A model generated the notes under the pieces. It had not been told where the DNA came from. It saw only the letters and a program-made list of their open reading frames with translations, and searched no databases. A stretch of 64,000 bases of DNA from Heterocephalus glaber (taxonomy: Eukaryota > Chordata > Mammalia > Rodentia > Bathyergidae). Within the stretch, counting starts at the first letter, position 1; the number at the start of each line of letters is the position of its first letter. This document shows positions 43,201 to 55,614 of the stretch, piece after piece. Position numbers and translations under genes: made by a program. The stretch is taken from the NCBI RefSeq assembly GCF_000247695.1, contig NW_004624734.1, positions 14,516,368-14,580,367 of the forward strand, given 5' to 3'.

Positions 43201-43823
43201 TAATCCACTCCTCTCAGGTTCCTCATTAACTTAAAAATCATCAGCGTTCTTTTAATGTGGCTTTTTGTGTTTCATTTCCTTTGTTGGTTAAAAAATGTTT
43301 CATTGAAACATTTTATAAGATTTCTATATAGTGCATACATTTTGAACATTTTGTTCCTATTAACATAAAATATTATTTTCATTTCCTTGCATTGGGAAGA
43401 AAGTGGAAAAAAAGCCTTATAAAAATTAAAAAAAATCTTTTTGTTATGAAGGAGATATGAATGATTTATGAGCATAATAAAGGCAAGTCTCTTTGGTCAA
43501 TATTATGAATTTAAAAATAAGACTTTAGATTTTAGAATGACTTAAATGACAATAGGCACTAAAATAACACTGAAAACCAGGTATAATGAGGAATTTCTTT
43601 CTTTCTAACCCCAAAAGGCATGACATGTGGTCTGCCATTGGGAAACCGAGTAGAGTTGTCTTAGATCAGGGTCGAGGGAAGGCTACAAATTATGTCTGTA
43701 GCCTGTCTGTGCTCCTGACAAGGATGCCTGTTAAAATCTTCCGTCATTTTGATAGGTCCTCAAATGTCACATCTCACTGAATTTACTGGACAGAGGAAGT
43801 AGAAGAGTCCTTGTCCTCACCCA
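40263..43823. other. 3.5 kb mostly unassigned
   Basis: A weak sense MIR-like fragment may lie at 42175-42265. Frames of 60-91 codons on both strands are unsupported. 42700-43170 is GC-richer with overlapping plus-strand frames in two phases, but shows no family, initiation or splice evidence. Confidence 0.4.
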
Positions 43824-44212
43824 TTGCTGTAGTTTGAAAGTGATTGAATGTGAACACAAAAGTTCATGTGTTAGAAATAGAAGCCCCAAATTCACTTACT
43901 CATGGTTTTTGGAGGTGGGGCCTTCAGGAGATAATTAGGATTAGATGAGGTCACGAGGGTGGGGACCTTATGATGGTGTTTGTGGCTTTATAGGAAGAAG
44001 AGGGACCAGAGCTAGCATGTTTGCTCTGTCTTGCCATGTGATGCTGTCTGCCATGTTGTGATGTAGCAAGAGAGTTCTCAAGAGATGCTGAGCAGATGTT
44101 GCCTGGCTCTTGGACATTCATCCTCTAGAACCATGAGCCAAATAAAGTTCTGTTCTTTATAAATACCTGGTCTTAGGCATTTTGTTATAGCAACAGAAAA
44201 TGGAATGGATAC
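43824..44212 (+). mobile_element. MaLR-type LTR (MLT1-like)
   Basis: 'acaaaagttcatgtgttaga', 'ttggaggtggggccttcagg', 'agatgaggtcacgagggtgg', 'ctctagaaccatgagccaaa' and 'taggcattttgttatagcaa' follow a MaLR LTR from near its start to its end, with the polyadenylation region at 'ccaaataaagttctgttctt'. Confidence 0.72.
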
Positions 44213-45248
44213 CTATATTGGCTAATTCAGTCCTTCCATGACCTTCCTCCCAGTGACACCGAGCCACTCATTCCTTGCATACATTGATTGCTCAGTAGCC
44301 TGTGATTGATTTTGTACTGTGATTTTGTGCATACTTTTGTGGTAATTCTCCCCCAACTCCACCAGCTCCTACCTGTTAAATTCTACACTGTCTATTTGGG
44401 TTTTAGTTTTGTGTCTCATGGCTCCTAACCCAAGGTTCTTTCTGGAAGCTCCAGGTATGAAAGGGCATATTAAGTTGGATATATCAAGAGGGAGGCTGGG
44501 GGCGGTGGTGATCATGAATGGAATTTCTTAAGTGAATTCACCCTGCTCTGATGTCAGGCACCCAGGACTGCAGGCTCAGAAAGCAGATTCCATTAGCAAA
44601 CAGAGAATGTACTGGAGAATGGGCTCATGTCAACCAGCTTGTGGACTGAAGAAGACCGGTTTTTAATAGAACAGAGGACTGCCATCTTTAAGCAATTCTT
44701 TACCACGGTAGCTCATCGCTTAGAGAAGGTACTTTATTGGTGAGACTCAGACAAGCTGGTATGTGTGATGCTGCTGGAAGTTTAAATTTTCATCAATGTA
44801 CTGTGTACCTACTCCAGGGTAGGCCCTATTCTAAGCCCTGGAGATATATCAGTGAATAAAGTAGACAAAAATCACTGCTTTCAAAGAATGGGTCTTCTGT
44901 TAGCTATTTGAGTCCAGAAGATTGAGTCTCTTATTTGGGCAGAGCGAACACATGGCCTGTTTTCTCTCCTCAGAGTTCCACAGACCCATCCCAAGAGTTA
45001 AAGCATACTGTAGCAGTCCTTCAAAGAATAACATAAAAATAGAGCAATGTGAGGCAATGAACCTTTAGATTGTAATGCAGAAAATCCTATGGGTGGGATT
45101 CAGAACAAGGTTTATTACCTTGGTATGATTTTACTTCCATAATTCTGCTGATGAAAGTAAAGGCCTTTCCAGGCCATTTAGTTATTATAAAGTAGAAAGG
45201 ATATGTGGAGAGAGATGGGCCACAGAAATAGAGAAAAAGGGAAGGTAT
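44213..45248. other. Mostly unassigned; old repeat scrap
   Basis: 44800-44890 ('tactgtgtacctactccagg', 'gccctggagatatatcagtg', 'aataaagtagacaaaaatca') matches a common ancient LINE/SINE-tail pattern. Confidence 0.4.
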
Positions 45249-45416
45249 ATTAGTCCATTTTCTGTTACTACCATTAAATACCTGTGGTAAGCTAATTTAT
45301 AAAGAGAAGATGTTTTATTTTGGCTCATAGTTCTGGTCCAAGATTGAGGGCCTATGTGGCCATGGCTTTCTGGTTGGCAGGATACTGAGGTGGCACAGGA
45401 AGATATTATATAGCAG

Positions 45417-45455
<39 letters not shown>

Positions 45456-45655
45456 GGTCTGTCTCCCCCTTCCTATAAAGCCACCAGCATTCAGTCATGG
45501 GGACCAGATCCCCATGACCTTATCTAATGTCTCCCAAAGACCCCACCTCTCAACGGGATAATTGGGTTAAGTTTCCACACTCTTGGTACTTCACAATGGG
45601 CATTAAATTTCAACAAGGAATCCTTGAGGGACCCATTCAAATCATATCCAAACCA
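45249..45655 (-). mobile_element. MaLR-type LTR
   Basis: Plus strand 'tattagtccattttctgtta', 'gtaagctaatttataaagag', 'cttatctaatgtctcccaaa', 'gggttaagtttccacactct' and 'cattcaaatcatatccaaac' is the antisense of an MST/MLT1-like LTR. The central GA/GT-prone site has become a GT microsatellite. Confidence 0.72.
45419..45452. repeat. (GT)n microsatellite inside MaLR LTR
   Basis: About 17 GT units. Confidence 0.95.
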
Positions 45656-46639
45656 TAGAAGCCAATCAATCTGTGTGATCAAGGGCAGAGCGGAGAGACT
45701 GAAGCCATTGAGAAGAGCAAGAGACAGAAAGATGGGAAGAGGGTTTTAAAAATAGTGATGGATTATGAATTGAACTTTCATATTTTTTGAATGGGGCTGT
45801 TTTTGAGTTATGATACTGAAGAGATTAAGCATGGGATTTATAAAAGTTAATGAAGTTTTGGATTCAGTTTGAATTTGAATATTCTTGAGCTTTTAGTCTT
45901 CTGTCTTCAATGTTTCCTTTAGTATACAGTTATAATCATGTGGGTCTCCTTTCCATAGAGCTGTAGGAAGTCCACTTCTTGCTTCAATATTTTTAAGGTT
46001 CCACATGTGCTTCAGTTCCCAGGTAGATTCCTGTCACTTCTCACTCCAATCTCCTCCTAGACTAATTCTTTGCTGCTTAAATTCAATTTTTAATAATGCA
46101 ATGCACACACTAGTTTGAGACTCAAATATTAAATGGCTTAATGAAAAGCAGAGGCCCTCCACTAAGCAGTCCCTTCACTATATTCCAGCTCCCAGAGGCA
46201 ACTGTTCAACTCTTTCAGCTCTCATTTTCTTGTACTTACCCCCTTATTTCTAAATGAAATGCTTGCATTACTATTTATTATTTATCAAATGTAGACATTA
46301 TTCATTGACATTCTGCTAAGATAGATGAGGATTTATCCTTCTCTCTCTTCTCCCATTCCATATCCCACCTACCTTTTCTTCCTATACTTATTACAATTAC
46401 ATAAATTTTTTTTGTCAAAAAACAGTTAGCATTGACATTATTGTGACTATGAAAAAGTTCATACCCAAGAATTATATCATAAGGATATCTTTCTTGTATT
46501 CAATTTTGTTTTCTTTTCCCCCAAAAGTTAATGTTTTCCATTTCCTTTTTTGTGTGCTTATAATTTAATTTTTGCACTCCATTATACTACTTATACATTT
46601 ATTAAATTATTTTTTCAAATGATCAAATAAATAAAATGA
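45656..46639. other. No recognised feature
   Basis: AT-rich. Phrases such as 'ttattatttatcaaatgtag' are not diagnostic. Confidence 0.4.
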
Positions 46640-48257
46640 TCTGCGAATGAATTATATTTTCCTGGATGTCTCCTAAAGGCTGCTTTTCCTGTACCTTCAT
46701 TTGAATAGATATTCCTGGACTTTTTTCTCCCAGACCTGGTGCTTGTTTCTCACCTGTGGATTTCTTTTTTGTGTTTTTGTGGGAAAGTCACCTTCATTTT
46801 CCTGGGGAACATGCTCATAGATTCCTAAGAAATTGTTTATGGTGATAATTATTTGTTTGAAGTCTTGCTTTTGAGAAAACTTTTTAAAAAATCTGTTTTC
46901 ATACTTGCTTAACGATTTGGCTCGGTATATAACATTAGGTTGCAAATAACTTTGCCTCAGTATTTTGAAGTCATTTTTCTGCTGCATTCTAACCTCTAGA
47001 GATGTTGACAAGAAGTCTAATATCATGCCATTTCATATCTTGTTCAATGACCTTTCCTCCAACTCCAAAGAAAATTTATAGGATTTTTTTCTTTTGCTTC
47101 CTAGTACTCTAAAATTTCTTAACATGGTATCCATATGTTTGCTTTTTATCATTCACTATACTGTACACAGTGGACTGTTTCCTAATCTGATAATTCTAAT
47201 ACATACTTGATTTCTGGGAAATAATTATGGATTTAAAAATTATTTGTTTTCAAAGGAGAAACTAGAGACATTTATAGCTAAATGGATGCCTATTGAGGCC
47301 ATCTTCTTAAGTGAAATAAATAGGACACACGTGTAAATACCAAATAGTTTCTCTAGTGTAAGAAACTGAAAGTGTAATTAAGGATACACACGGATGAAAC
47401 GGTCTAATAACATATTTCTCAGATTGTGTTTCCATCGTGTGTCATATGACTGTATTGAAATTTAATTTAGGAAGAAGCTTGGCTTATGTGAAGTCTGCTA
47501 GCTAACTGGAGTGTTTTTCCAGACCTCTATTTGTTCAGTGTAGGTCTTGGAGATCTTTTTGAAGCAAGTCACATCCTCTTGTGTCTTGTTGGTGCTTGAG
47601 ATGCTTTTTCAAGTTATATGAAAAAATGTTTAAGAGCTTTTCAGTTTTGTTTTGGTTGAGTTCTACTGTATTTGAATATTATTGTAGGGATTTTCCCCTT
47701 GCATTATTCTTTTTTGAGTGGTTTTAATTTTTTTATATGTATGTTTGATAATAAAGTTATTTAAAAAATTATTTCTTTTTTACTGTTTGTCTTAATATAT
47801 TGTTGCACATTCTGGATCAAGATTCTTAAGTTTTTAAAAAAATCTCTTTTAATTTCATGTTTTTATTTTATTTGTTCTACTTTTTGAAATTAAAAAAATG
47901 TTTATCTTCTAGTCTTTGATATGTGTCTTTGTTTTGACTATCAATTTTCCAGTTCTTAAAATTGTTTCTCTTCAGTTATTATCTATTTTAAGTACTCATA
48001 GTATCTTTTATTGGTTTTACAATTTTATTAATCCTAGCCTATTCACTATACTTTATAATTATTCTTTCTTTTTCAATTGCTTTAATTTGGGCTTTTCCCA
48101 AAATTGAGTTTTTGCTGTGTTTTGGGTTCTCATGTAAGAGGCCTTTCTTATATGTCTGAATGTCCATTGATGTGTAATAGAGATGACTAAAAAGCTTATT
48201 GGAAGGAGTAAAATGTAAATGAGACACATTAATATGTAACACTGAGTCTACTAGGAT
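46640..48257. mobile_element. T-rich old LINE-like region, family unresolved
   Basis: 46640-47080 ('aagtcaccttcattttcctg', 'attcctaagaaattgtttat', 'cattctaacctctagagatg') matches a widespread T-rich mammalian repeat pattern I associate with LINE terminal regions. 47265-47345 ('gaggccatcttcttaagtga', 'aataaataggacacacgtg') resembles sense L1 3' sequence. The rest is poly-T rich and unassigned. A 109-codon minus frame at 46697-47026 lies in the repeat and is incidental. Confidence 0.35.
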
Positions 48258-48699
48258 TGTATCTGGATTATTTTCTTGTTACTGGGACAAAATACCTGAC
48301 ACCCACAAGTTAAAGGAGGAAAGGTTTATTTTAGCTCATAGCTTATAAAGGTTTCAGTCTATACTTGGCTGTCTCCAAAGTAGGGCAGCATGACAGATGA
48401 GAAACAGTCCATGGGATGGTAGGCAGGAAACACTGTGACTTCCTTCTTTTCCTTTTTATTCCATCTAGGCTACAAGCTTGTTGCTTGGTGGCACCCATAC
48501 CCAGGGTGAGGTTTTTAAATCCATCCTCCACACCCAGAACTATGCTAAACCAATTAGTGGATTAATCCAGTACCACACACCCATGATCCAATATCACACA
48601 CTTACGATCCAGTCACCTCCCAAAAGGCCCATTTATGAGAGTGTATGGTTTTGAGGGGGCAGAAAGCCAAGAACTCCTCAGAGAGATATCTGACTGCTC
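48258..48699 (-). mobile_element. MaLR-type LTR, cut by the gap
   Basis: Plus strand 'gacaaaatacctgacaccca', 'aagttaaaggaggaaaggtt', 'ttattccatctaggctacaa' and 'ccaattagtggattaatcca' match the subfamily at 15500-15934. Its right end runs to or into the gap. Confidence 0.68.
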
Positions 48700-49354
48700 N
48701 NNNNNNNNNNNNNNNNNNNNNNNNNNNNNNNNNNNNNNNNNNNNNNNNNNNNNNNNNNNNNNNNNNNNNNNNNNNNNNNNNNNNNNNNNNNNNNNNNNNN
48801 NNNNNNNNNNNNNNNNNNNNNNNNNNNNNNNNNNNNNNNNNNNNNNNNNNNNNNNNNNNNNNNNNNNNNNNNNNNNNNNNNNNNNNNNNNNNNNNNNNNN
48901 NNNNNNNNNNNNNNNNNNNNNNNNNNNNNNNNNNNNNNNNNNNNNNNNNNNNNNNNNNNNNNNNNNNNNNNNNNNNNNNNNNNNNNNNNNNNNNNNNNNN
49001 NNNNNNNNNNNNNNNNNNNNNNNNNNNNNNNNNNNNNNNNNNNNNNNNNNNNNNNNNNNNNNNNNNNNNNNNNNNNNNNNNNNNNNNNNNNNNNNNNNNN
49101 NNNNNNNNNNNNNNNNNNNNNNNNNNNNNNNNNNNNNNNNNNNNNNNNNNNNNNNNNNNNNNNNNNNNNNNNNNNNNNNNNNNNNNNNNNNNNNNNNNNN
49201 NNNNNNNNNNNNNNNNNNNNNNNNNNNNNNNNNNNNNNNNNNNNNNNNNNNNNNNNNNNNNNNNNNNNNNNNNNNNNNNNNNNNNNNNNNNNNNNNNNNN
49301 NNNNNNNNNNNNNNNNNNNNNNNNNNNNNNNNNNNNNNNNNNNNNNNNNNNNNN
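48700..49354. other. Assembly gap of 655 N
   Basis: Run of N. The 655-base length suggests a size estimate. It is bordered by a MaLR LTR on the left and an L1 ORF2 tail on the right. The frames of 231 to 317 codons across it are artefacts of translating N. Confidence 0.98.
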
Positions 49355-49572
49355 AGAGGAATAGCTGGGTCAAATGGGACCTCTAGTCCTAGTTCTTTGA
49401 GGTATCTCCATACTGATTTCCACAGTGGCTGCACCAGTCTACACTCCCACCAACAGTGGAGCAGGTTTCCTTTTTTCCCACAACCCCACCAACATTTGTT
49501 ATTGGTTGATTTCTTGATAGCAGCCATTCTTTCTGGGGTGAGGTGGAATCTCAGTGTTGTTTTCATCTGCAG
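49355..49572 (-). pseudogene. L1 ORF2 C-terminal fragment, 5' truncated
   Basis: The minus strand reads, without a stop from 49566 to the gap, 70 codons of the extreme C-terminal part of L1 ORF2p. The cysteine-rich segment [18 protein letters not shown] (C25, C29, H37, C38 and C42 of the fragment) and the following [16 protein letters not shown] are diagnostic. ORF2p is the endonuclease/reverse transcriptase of LINE-1; only its zinc-knuckle end is present, so this is a typical 5'-truncated copy. An undamaged frame suggests moderate youth. The 3' UTR and tail would lie in the gap. Confidence 0.9.
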
Positions 49573-49815
49573 GAGATAGGGTCTTTAAAGAGGTAATGTG
49601 AGATCATTAAGGTGGTCCCAATTCTTTGTCTGTGTCTCTGTCTCTTTCACTTGCTTCTTTGCCATGATGAGGTGAGAAACTTTCTCTACCATGTGCTCCT
49701 GTCCATGAAGTGCATCCTCTCCACCTATAGAGAGCCAATGGGGCCAAATGACCATGGACCAAAACCTCTGTATCTATAGCCAAATAAAAATTTTAAGGCT
49801 TTCCTCTTTCCTTCT
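49573..49815 (+). mobile_element. MLT-type LTR 3' part
   Basis: 'gatagggtctttaaagaggt', 'aatgtgagatcattaaggtg', 'caccatgtgctcctgtcc' style blocks and 'tagccaaataaaaattttaa' follow a MaLR LTR. Its 5' end is missing at the L1 junction, suggesting that the L1 inserted into it. Confidence 0.5.
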
Positions 49816-52800
49816 GTTCTCTTTATTTGTTAAGTTTTCATACTTTTAAAAAGTTCCTTTACTTCTATTTTAATGGGTTTGAGGGAAGAGAGCGTGTATA
49901 TGTGTATATATATATATATATGGTTTCTAACTTCTTGATCTTTTTTTTTGTTTGTTTGTTTAGCTGTAGAAATCTTGGCAAAAGTTGTGACATTATGGTT
50001 TCTTTAAGAGCTTTCACATGGAGTGGCTTTCAATTTGTTGCTTTTCTGTTTGAAAGGACACTCCTTTTCCCTAGTTTGTGACTCTGGTGCTGCAGCTATA
50101 ATAATCTCTTGTTCACCAGATGGTGTGATATGAAGCTTGGTCAACAGCAGGCTCTGGAGGAATCCTGGAAGGAAGAGACTCCTCTCCCTGGCTCCAGTGT
50201 GCTTTCATGTCTGGTTCCTATGGTACAGGGTGGTTAACAATGTGTGGAGCCCCAGTGACACAAAGTTAAGTCCCAGTAGCACCCTAATGGGGGTGGGGCT
50301 GATAACTAGTATGACAACAGCCACAGATAGCACATGCATGGCTGGGTAGGAAGACACGGCAGCCATTTGGTGACCTCTCTTTTAATGCCCCCCCCCAGTT
50401 GACAATTCCCTGTAAGTAGTTAGCAATTCTTTATACTAAATTTTCTCTCTTCAAGTAGCAGTGTGGTATCTGCCTCCTGCCTGGACTCTGAGTAACCATC
50501 GTATTGACATTTTTGGCAGTGACTTGGCTTGCATGATGGGAAAGCGGAGAGCTCTTGATATGACTATGATGATTGTGGGCAGTGATAATGAGGTAGGGAG
50601 AGAGAAAGGCACATTGAACATCTTCATGGAAGCCCTAAACAGTCCAACAAACAAGCAAGCAGATATTGCAGGCAAACCTTCCTCTCCTTTGTACAGCAGG
50701 GAGTTGGTGGAAAGCAGTTAAAAATTCTCTCCTTGTCAATTGTAAACCCCAAGGTTCACAAACTTTCCCTCTAGATATCTATTCAATAACATACTTACGT
50801 TTATTTCAATATAATTTCCCCTAGATCTTCAGGCAAAATCAATGCTCTGGGAAGATGTGGGTTATTTTTCCTGAGCCTGTCTTTCCCCTTGGCTCAGGAT
50901 GCAAGCTTCCCTGGGGAGCCCTGTTAACTGCTCTCTGGAGTGGCAGCTTCAACCCCACAAACTTTCCCTCGGCAGAATACATTGCAATTGATTAGTTTTC
51001 TGTTTTCTAAATTACTGTCGAGTTTCCGACTCATCTCCCTGAGATGATTCCCATCATCTTTATTGGAGATTTGGGTGTCTGCAAATACTTCAGTGACACA
51101 TTTACAGGATGTCTTTTGCTTTATGCTCACAGATGGCTAATCATAATCATACTGTGTATTTTACTTGTTTAATTCTCAGAGGGTAAGTTCTTTTCCAGCG
51201 TTTTGTTTCCTCATATACTGCCAATACCAATATATGTTCTCTGATCAAAACTGTGATAGAGGACGCTTGCCCCGAGGCTCCCAAATACAGGATACTGGGA
51301 CCATCTGAAAATCAGAACCATGCTGGACACATTTCTGCCAGGTTTCCTGTAGCTTTTATTTCATATGGTGGGTTAGGGAGGGAAGTGAAAGGAAGACGCA
51401 TGCTCATGGGCAGTCTTGATGTAAAAGTAACAGCAGTTGGTCAAACCTTTGCCCTAGCTGCTCATCAATTTTTCTCTTCATTAAGATACAAGCAGGGAAG
51501 GTTGAAAGGTCAGATGTTTGAAGTGATGAATTAAGATAGAACTATATACACAGAGGATTCCTTATTGCTGGTGTCAGATTTAAACCTCTGAAGGGAAAAG
51601 GGTAAAAGGGAAACATATTTTTTTCCTTGTTCAGTGAAAGCTTGGAGTTAAGAGTTTGAAGGGACCCGGATCACCAGCTGAGTGCTTTCCAGTGGCCTCC
51701 TTCTCACTTTAGACCAATGATTATACTTCTGTGATGGAACATGGGAAGCCACAAAGCATCCCACAATAATTTACAATATGTAGGCTTCTTCTCTGAGAGT
51801 TCAGCTATAAAACTGACTTAGATACATAAGGGAAAGTGCAAAGTCACCTTAGAAATAAAATGTGTTCTAGTCTAAGATGTATCGAGTTTTGACATGAGCA
51901 AAGAGAGAAAATATTTATCAGAAAGTAAAGAGAGGTGATGCCTGTCCAGGTCCCTTCATTCTGCAGGAGGGTGCTCTACCTCCAAACCCCTCCTTCTGCC
52001 CTCTTACCTGCCCTCCCCCAAGGAGCCAGGACAGCCAACCATTAGGGTCTTTGCACCTATCGTCCCACTGTCATTCCATCCTTACCAAGTCAATGTTTGC
52101 TCATAATCTTGTTCCTCATGTGGATTTGCCTGCTGAGAAAGTGGCTTGAATCTTATATATCCCTATCATATCTGTTTGACAGCTATTTAATCACTGGAAA
52201 TGAACAAATTAGCACCATGGCATCTGTGAACCTGGTTGATTGGTTTCTGAACCTGGAGGTGCTAACAATTAGTTGTCTCTGCCTTATTAGTCTGTGGAAC
52301 CTAAAGGGGGCCAGCTGGATTCTTATGACACTTCTACATCCTCTTTGAATGTCTGAAGTTTTTTTCACATTACAACATATAATCATTATTTTTATTGTGG
52401 AGAAACATAATTCCAGGGGAAAAAGTTGAATAAACTGTAATGTTGGAAAGCAGAATACTACCATAATCAGTACAGACAAGAATATTAGATTTAGACTTTG
52501 GGTTGAAACTCTGTTTCTCTTATTTTCCTCCACAGAGCTCATAGACTTTGCATTTGGCCACTGTATGCTCTGAGTTCTTTCATCTAGATAGTGAGTGTAA
52601 TTAAAGTATTTATGGAAAAGAGTTTTCAGAAGAATTAAATGAAATTTGTCTACAAAATCTTTATCAAAATGTTGAAGACACGGTAAAGGTTAAATAAGTT
52701 TTGTAATTATAGTATCATTATCATAATATTTTCTTTTCTAAAAAAGTCAAAGCCATATGTTGCTACCAATCACTGTTTAGGTCAGCCCAAGAGAATCCGT

Positions 52801-52849
52801 GCTAATAACTGAATTAAAAAATCATTTGACCAAAAAGAATGAAATTCAA
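49816..52849. other. 3 kb mostly unassigned
   Basis: A short TA run lies at 49905-49921 and a C-run at 50388-50397. Frames of 84 to 119 codons on both strands (longest minus, 52183-52542) show no recognisable protein. A faint sense MIR-like pattern occurs at about 52500-52730. Confidence 0.4.
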
Positions 52850-53330
52850 TGAACATGTACCGTGTGGTTACAGGCATTGTTCTAGTAAAAAGTAAAAAAT
52901 AAAAAGTATCTAATTTAATTTCAGGTGCTAATAAATGAAATGAAGATAAAGACTGAGATAAAGACTAGTGGTCAACTATAATAGAGAGGCGCTAAAATTT
53001 TAGATACAGCAATGTTAGTTACAGTGGAAGGCTTTTGGGGAAGTTGACACCTAAGCTGAGACTTGAATAAAAAGGTGACAGTCACTTAAAATCTGGATGA
53101 AGGACTTCAAGGAGTCCAGCCTCAAGGAAGGCAAGAGTCTAATATACTCTAGGAATAGAAAGAAGGCCAATGTGGAGAGCATACCGTAACAGAGTAGATG
53201 TGATAAGAAAAAGAGCTGAAGTGGAGGAGGGAGGAACTACAGCTTGTGTTGAAAGAGGAGTTTTCTGCTAACAGCAGAGGTTCCAGGTCATGGAGTCACA
53301 GGCTGGAGACTGTGGAAGATGAATGGTCCT
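52850..53330 (-). mobile_element. Old L2-like LINE fragment
   Basis: 'gtggttacaggcattgttct', 'acctaagctgagacttgaat' and 'gaatagaaagaaggccaatg' match the antisense of a common L2-type pattern (ggaacagaaagaaggccagtg). Confidence 0.38.
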
Positions 53331-54553
53331 GGAGCAATGCACTGCTGTGGAAGCCAGGAGACTGGGCAAGGCCATGGAGAGAGCATGGCGATTTAAACAA
53401 GTTCAGGAGGAGTGAATGAAGACAAATGGACAATGGATCTGGGGTGTATTTTGGAATTAAAATTGATGAAAGTTCCCAAAAGATTCAATGTGGGGAGTAA
53501 GGACAAGAGAGAAAATGTAGATGACTGTTGGATTTTTGGCTTAATTACTTGAGTGATCATTCCATTGAGCAAGGGTGTGTGGACCGGGATAAGGTGGATT
53601 GGCAAAGAAATATTAGGAGTCATATTTATGTTTACAGTGTGTTTGGACTATTAGATAACAGTTGAAAATGTTAAGTTTTATAGGTCAAATTTGTGTTTTC
53701 TGTGAAATTTTATAATTCCAAAAGCATATTTTGCAGAGCTTTGCCATCCTTCATATCCTGGGAAGTGCTACCTTTTTTCAAACCTTCTGTTGTACATGAA
53801 AACATTATTTTAAAATGTGAATTAGTGAGTTAAATATGAGTTACTCAGTGGAGCTGACCCTAGAAGATGATCTTATTTATTATTTTTGAAGAGCTATAAT
53901 TTTGATCTGACTTATCAGTCCATAGATTCTTTTCATAATTAAAAAGTATTAGGAATCTCCAAGACTAACAGGGTTTTTGGATAAAAACAAGGTCTTGTTT
54001 TCATGCAGAAAGAGCTTTGTAAATAAATGATGAGGTTGAAAATAGACTAAGGGCCAAGCCGTGGAAGCAAAAAAAAAAAAAAAAAACCACTTTCCTAAAC
54101 TCCAAGAGTTTAAGGGATTGTTTCTCCATCTGAATTTATTGGGATTTCCAAATAAAATAGATCATGTGATCATGTCCTAACAGTAGACCTTGTCAGCTAT
54201 GAAATAATTATTTAAATGTGCATAATTGGGATTCTGTCTGAACCCATATTTTTTGCCTGAGAGATGAAGAGTGGCCAGGGAAACCATTAGTGATTGCTGA
54301 GAAGCCAATACTACAAATCCTGAACAAAACTGCACACAATGTCATATAAAAACCTCATTACTTACCCATGCTTTCTCTGAATCAGCATCCTGGACACTGC
54401 CATAGATATCCTGTAAATTAAACACTTGTAAATTACCCATTTATAACATTTGTCAATAGAAGGTACCAAAGCAGATAATGTTTTTTTTTTTCTTTTCATT
54501 CTTCTTGCTTTAGCTTGGTAGCAGCTTGCTTTAAATTTTTATTTTATTTATTT
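53331..54553. other. No recognised feature except A- and T-runs
   Basis: A run of about 18 A's lies at 54069-54086 and a T-run at 54481-54491. Confidence 0.4.
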
Positions 54554-54767
54554 ATTTTTTTGTTTGTTTGCAGTACTGGCAATTGAATCCAGGACCTTTG
54601 TACTGAGATACATCTCAGATTTTTTGTTGTTTTGTTTTTTTGTTTTTAACTTTGACACAGGGTCTCATTAAGTTGATAAGTTGTCTAGGCTAGGCTTGAA
54701 CTAGCGAGCTTCCTGCCTCAACCTCTCGGATTGCTGGGATAATGGACATGTGCAGCTATGTCTGGGT
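54554..54767 (-). mobile_element. Composite SINE: ID-like plus 7SL/B1-like
   Basis: Antisense 'agtactggcaattgaatcca' and 'actgagatacatctcag' form the ID-like part. After T-rich linkers, 'gacacagggtctcattaagt', 'ctaggctaggcttgaactag' and 'ctcggattgctgggataatg' form the B1-like part. Same architecture as 21288-21486; old and diverged. Confidence 0.67.
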
Positions 54768-54978
54768 GCTTTCAGGTTCTGTTTTGATTTTTCTAAGAAT
54801 CCCTGAAGACCTCAGACCTACGGTGGACAGGCCTGATAGTAGCTGGGAGTATGTTCCCATTAATTCAGACTGCTTCTTTGACTCATTTATGGGGGAACTG
54901 GAAATCAACCACTAGCCAAAAATTGTGCTAGGCCTTTGGGAACAGACAGCTGAAAGAGATAACCTCTCTTAGTGGTGG

Positions 54979-55413
54979 TGGATTAGTTCATCTTCTATTC
55001 CTTCTAATAAAATACCTGAGCCTGGCCACTTTATAAAAAGAGATTTACTTAGATCATAGGTGGGGAGTCTGAGAGTCCGAGATTGCGTGGTTACACTGGT
55101 TCAGCCTCTGGTGAGGATCCCTTGGCTGGGTCTCAGTGCAGAGGGAGGCATCATGTTAGGAGTGTGTGTGAAAGAGATTACCTGATGGAGCAGGAAAACA
55201 GAGAGACCGGGTCAGTGTTGCCATTTTATAACAACCTGTTCTTGTGAGAATGGACTCAGGTCCTGTGATAACTATATTAATCCCTCCTAACAGTAGTGCT
55301 CCCAGTGACCTAATTACTTTATACTAAGGTACATTTCTCAAAGGTCTCATGGCATCCGGAACAAACCTTTCAACATATGAATGCTTTGGGGAAAAACCAA
55401 ATTAAAGCTATAG
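54979..55413 (-). mobile_element. MaLR-type LTR
   Basis: Plus strand 'taataaaatacctgagcctg', 'tttataaaaagagatttact', 'ttttataacaacctgttctt' and 'ctcaaaggtctcatggcatc' is the antisense of an MST/MLT1-like LTR, ending 'agctatagca'. Confidence 0.65.
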
Positions 55414-55614
55414 CAGATATCCATAGAGGGCTAAGACAATTAGCAAAGATATTATGGTATGATAGCAACTATGAGGAAGACATAAAGAGGGTTTGGTGAG
55501 AATGGAAGAGGCACCTAACAGTTTGAGTATCACATAAGTAAAGAAGAGGTCAGGAAATCCTCCAAAAAATGACACCTGAGAACACTTAGCATACATATCT
55601 AAGAGCACTGATAC

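Noticed and set aside
48613..49579. Frames of 231 to 317 codons on both strands
   Set aside because: They are translations across 655 N's. Only the ~70 codons at 49355-49566 minus are real, and these are L1 ORF2.
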